6,808 nucleotides of DNA, taken from JAUSPI01 sp964454305. GTDB taxonomy: Bacteria; Desulfobacterota; Syntrophia; Syntrophales; JADFWA01. The stretch is from assembly GCA_964454305.1 (NCBI GenBank), contig CAYVXX010000093.1, positions 1 to 6,808 of the forward strand, given 5' to 3'. The position numbers and the translations under genes are program-made. Positions 5,253-6,808 of the stretch are shown piece by piece (positions within the stretch are counted from its first letter, which is position 1; each line of letters opens with the position of its first letter). The notes under the pieces were generated by a model that was given only the letters and a program-made list of their open reading frames with translations, was not told where the DNA came from and searched no databases.

Positions 5253-5789
5253 ATGGAAACCACGTTCTTTTATACGTTTAGCACCATCGCTCAAACACTT
5301 GCTGGAGCTATGGCGCTTTTGGCTGGATTCGTTCTCTACCGGCTCCAACTGCTGAATGCAGAGATGAACAGTATTGGTGAAGAACTCGCTTCATGGATCG
5401 ACACAATCCAAAATAAAATTAAATCCAACGAAATGCCCGGCAAGTCTCTCTACAGTCGATGCCAATACAGTGAGCTTCTCGACTTGGCAAATCAGATGCC
5501 CCTACCGGAGAAGTATTACCCAGCCACAATAGAGCGAGAGAGACTGGGTGCTCTCCTTGACTACAAACCTTCTTTTCTTCGAAAATTCTACATAGCACTC
5601 TATCTCACGGCTGGTCTAATCACGATCTCTATACTCGCCCTCATCAAGACGCCATGTCTTGCCGCGTCCTGTTGTGCGTCTTGGGTTCTGCTCGGTGCCA
5701 TGGTCTGGTTCGCTGGGTGCATTTTTAGTTATTTGCTGTTGTTGCTCAAGGTGTTTAAGGAGAAACATCCATTGAAGAAGGCGGTTTAG
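5253..5789 (+). CDS. Three-helix membrane protein, cassette 3, unknown function
   Basis: 178 residues. GGAG at 5244-5247 lies 5 nt before the ATG, and the gene starts 34 nt inside the cassette boundary at 5219, so the start is well supported. Predicted helices lie at about residues 8-31 (TFSTIAQTLAGAMALLAGFVLY), 112-131 and 138-165. A ~75-residue soluble loop between helices 1 and 2 contains a pair of acidic and basic helical stretches. The tail is basic (KEKHPLKKAV), which suggests a cytosolic C-terminus. The first helix, with its StiaQtlaGa..ll.gF pattern, looks familiar from other hypothetical cassette proteins, but no function can be assigned. No attC follows; the array seems cut by the repeat at 5831. 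Confidence 0.75.
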   Translation: METTFFYTFSTIAQTLAGAMALLAGFVLYRLQLLNAEMNSIGEELASWIDTIQNKIKSNEMPGKSLYSRCQYSELLDLANQMPLPEKYYPATIERERLGALLDYKPSFLRKFYIALYLTAGLITISILALIKTPCLAASCCASWVLLGAMVWFAGCIFSYLLLLLKVFKEKHPLKKAV

Positions 5790-5830
5790 GCATCAAAACT
5801 ACGAAAGAGACCAAAGAAAAGGCATAGGAG

Positions 5831-5857
5831 TAAAAGGGGACAGATTTATTTTTCACA
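5831..5857 (+). repeat. REP-like 27-bp repeat, copy 2 (identical copy at 3616-3642)
   Basis: Identical over 27 nt to 3616-3642 and in the same orientation; the flanks diverge at once on both sides. It lies 41 nt after the cassette 3 stop, where an attC would be expected. A different hairpin follows (TTATCAGG 5860-5867 with CCTGATAA 5877-5884, 9-nt loop), so the stem used by copy 1 is not conserved. Confidence 0.8.
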
Positions 5858-5868
5858 ACTTATCAGGG

Positions 5869-5893
5869 CAAATCAACCTGATAATCAATGGTT
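5869..5893 (+). repeat. Right copy of 25-bp imperfect direct repeat (partner 152-176)
   Basis: Matches 152-176 at 22 of 25 positions. It overlaps the right arm of the TTATCAGG/CCTGATAA hairpin. Immediately to its right the sequence becomes GC-rich and leads into the ModA-like gene, consistent with an island boundary. Confidence 0.55.
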
Positions 5894-5943
5894 CGGCGCC
5901 ACGGCACCGCCTTCTGTGCTGTTTCCTTACTGGAGGAAAGAAA

Positions 5944-6732
5944 ATGATTGACGCAAGCATTGCCTACTGTTCGACGATCTCCACATTGGCAATCGTCTGT
6001 GCTTGGCCGATCGGGGCCGTCGCGGCTGAGGTGAGCGTCTATGCGCCCGGAGGCGTTAGATCAGCAGTACAGGGTGCAGCGGCAGCGTTTGAACGCGACA
6101 CCGGTCACACAATCAAGTTCACGTTCGGCACGGGAGGCGGAATTCAAAAACAAGTGGCCTCCGGTGCGCCAGCCGACGTGACTGTTCTTCCATCGAAAGG
6201 AGCCACCGAGCTTGAAAAGAGTGGACTCGTCGCACCTGGTTCTCGCTTGGAAGTCGGGAATGTCGGTATAGGCGTGGGGATAAAGAGAGGGGCGCCTCGG
6301 CCCAAGATCGCGACAGTAGATGAGTTCAAAAATACACTTCTCGCGGCAAAATCGATCACGTACGCCGACCCCGCGAGTGGCGGTACCTCGGGTACCTACT
6401 TCGCAACCGTGGTACTTCCTCGTCTGGGTATTGTGGAACAGATGCGAACCAAGACGACACTGACAGGCGTCGGTGAAGAAGCCGTTATGCGTGTCGCTAA
6501 CGGGGAGTCGGAGCTTGTAGTGGTTCAATCAAGTGAGATTACCGCTGTGCGGGGCGCCGAACTTGTCGGTCCGCTTCCGAAAAGCATTCAGAGCGAGATT
6601 CCGTATGCCGCCGTGGTGTTGAAGGCAAGCAAGTCCGCTGAGACAGCAGGTGCTTTCGTGCGATATCTGGTTACTCCGCCCGGGAGAGCAGCGTTCAGGG
6701 CCGCGGGATTTGAGCCTCCTTCTGAACGCTAG
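5944..6732 (+). CDS. ModA-like periplasmic substrate-binding protein (ABC transporter type)
   Basis: 262 residues, with a strong GGAGG (5932-5936) 7 nt before the ATG. The first ~28 residues are hydrophobic and end AVAA before EVSVYAPGG, like a signal peptide cleaved after residue 27 or 28, although the N-terminal region unusually lacks a Lys or Arg. The mature part follows the type II binding-protein pattern of ModA relatives: a first strand and helix (SVYAPGGVRSAVQGAAAAF), then GTGGGIQKQVASGAPADV (61-78), a hinge segment YADPASGGTSG, and a C-terminal VRYLVTPPGRAAFRAAGFEP typical of the family. The Ser-containing oxyanion sites of true ModA (AASL and SSST-like) read APGG and GTGGG here, so molybdate may not be the ligand. 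No modB or modC is in the window. It is more GC-rich than its left neighbours. Confidence 0.8.
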   Translation: MIDASIAYCSTISTLAIVCAWPIGAVAAEVSVYAPGGVRSAVQGAAAAFERDTGHTIKFTFGTGGGIQKQVASGAPADVTVLPSKGATELEKSGLVAPGSRLEVGNVGIGVGIKRGAPRPKIATVDEFKNTLLAAKSITYADPASGGTSGTYFATVVLPRLGIVEQMRTKTTLTGVGEEAVMRVANGESELVVVQSSEITAVRGAELVGPLPKSIQSEIPYAAVVLKASKSAETAGAFVRYLVTPPGRAAFRAAGFEPPSER

Positions 6733-6743
6733 CTGGAATCAGT

Positions 6744-6766
6744 GGGGTCAGGTCTTGCTTTTTGCC
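6744..6766 (+). repeat. REP-like sequence, second variant
   Basis: GGGGTCAGGTCTTGC followed by a T run lies 11 nt after the ModA-like stop codon. From memory, this sequence recurs around REP-associated tyrosine transposases. It resembles the 27-bp repeats at their GGGG-CAG core (GGGGACAGATTTA versus GGGGTCAGGTCTT). No transposase gene is seen before the window ends. Confidence 0.5.
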
Positions 6767-6808
6767 ATCTACCCAGCTTATCAATCACTCCACTCCACGG
6801 CTCCCAAA

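Larger units (their letters stand above)
3631..5830. mobile_element. Degraded integron: intI stub, attI-like region and three gene cassettes
   Basis: The order is that of an integron: minus-strand intI stub, non-coding attI/Pc region, then plus-strand cassettes reading away from it (3897-4436, 4548-5218, 5219 onward), separated by attC sites. The integrase cannot be functional, so the array is immobile unless an integrase acts in trans. The 27-bp repeats at 3616-3642 and 5831-5857 sit at the two ends where integron sequence stops, which suggests they took part in the rearrangement. Boundaries on both sides are approximate. Confidence 0.75.

Noticed and set aside
5140..5355. 71-residue plus-strand open frame
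   Set aside because: It runs through attC2 and the start of the three-helix membrane gene, which has a better start and ribosome-binding site; the frame is incidental.
6061..6528. 155-residue minus-strand open frame
   Set aside because: It is antisense to the ModA-like gene, whose protein follows family patterns throughout; typical shadow frame of GC-rich coding DNA.
1..6808. CRISPR array, tRNA or rRNA genes
   Set aside because: No regularly spaced repeats and no cloverleaf or rRNA-like segments were seen; the repeats present are pairs far apart.

Overview
The window reads as an accessory (defence and genomic-island) segment of a proteobacterial chromosome. The evidence is an integron-integrase fragment with gene cassettes, two REP-like repeats of the kind often seen near REP-associated transposases in Gammaproteobacteria, and Shine-Dalgarno-led genes. 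The exact organism cannot be named from this sequence. The last gene (5944-6732) is visibly more GC-rich than the AT-rich DNA to its left.

Region 1 (229-3550) is a two-gene operon encoding a short prokaryotic Argonaute system of the SPARTA type. The second gene is a short pAgo (MID-PIWI, catalytic tetrad missing). The first gene is its APAZ partner. Instead of the plain TIR-APAZ layout it carries an N-terminal Mrr-like PD-(D/E)XK nuclease-type domain, then a TIR domain, then APAZ. The helix that holds the catalytic glutamate in SPARTA TIR domains has no glutamate here (Tyr-Arg-Arg in its place), so the TIR may be a scaffold or oligomerisation module and the nuclease-like domain the killing module. 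This is the most interesting system in the window.

Region 2 (about 3631-5830) is a degraded integron. A minus-strand stub encodes the first ~38 residues of an IntI-type tyrosine recombinase and is cut off by a REP-like repeat. An attI-like region with a good extended -10 promoter follows, then three plus-strand cassettes: an Nmad2-family protein, a one-helix membrane protein with a helical cytosolic part, and a three-helix membrane protein. Two attC sites are recognisable. For cassettes 1 and 2, the first bases of the cassette are perfectly complementary over 8 nt to that cassette's own attC R'' box, which is the expected signature of excisable cassettes. A 108-bp MITE-like element sits exactly in the GTT recombination triplet between cassettes 1 and 2. 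Cassette 3 has no visible attC; a second copy of the same 27-bp repeat lies where it would be expected.

Region 3 (5944-6732) encodes a periplasmic ModA-like substrate-binding protein, followed by another REP-like repeat. A 25-bp imperfect direct repeat (22/25) at 152-176 and 5869-5893 brackets the pAgo operon plus the integron remnant and could mark the ends of an inserted segment.

Working model (inference): the pAgo/APAZ pair would sense invader nucleic acid through a guide and trigger abortive nuclease activity. The neighbouring cassettes (a DNA-modification-associated domain and membrane proteins) are plausible but unproven defence or anti-defence cargo. Comparisons with named families are from memory; no database search was run.
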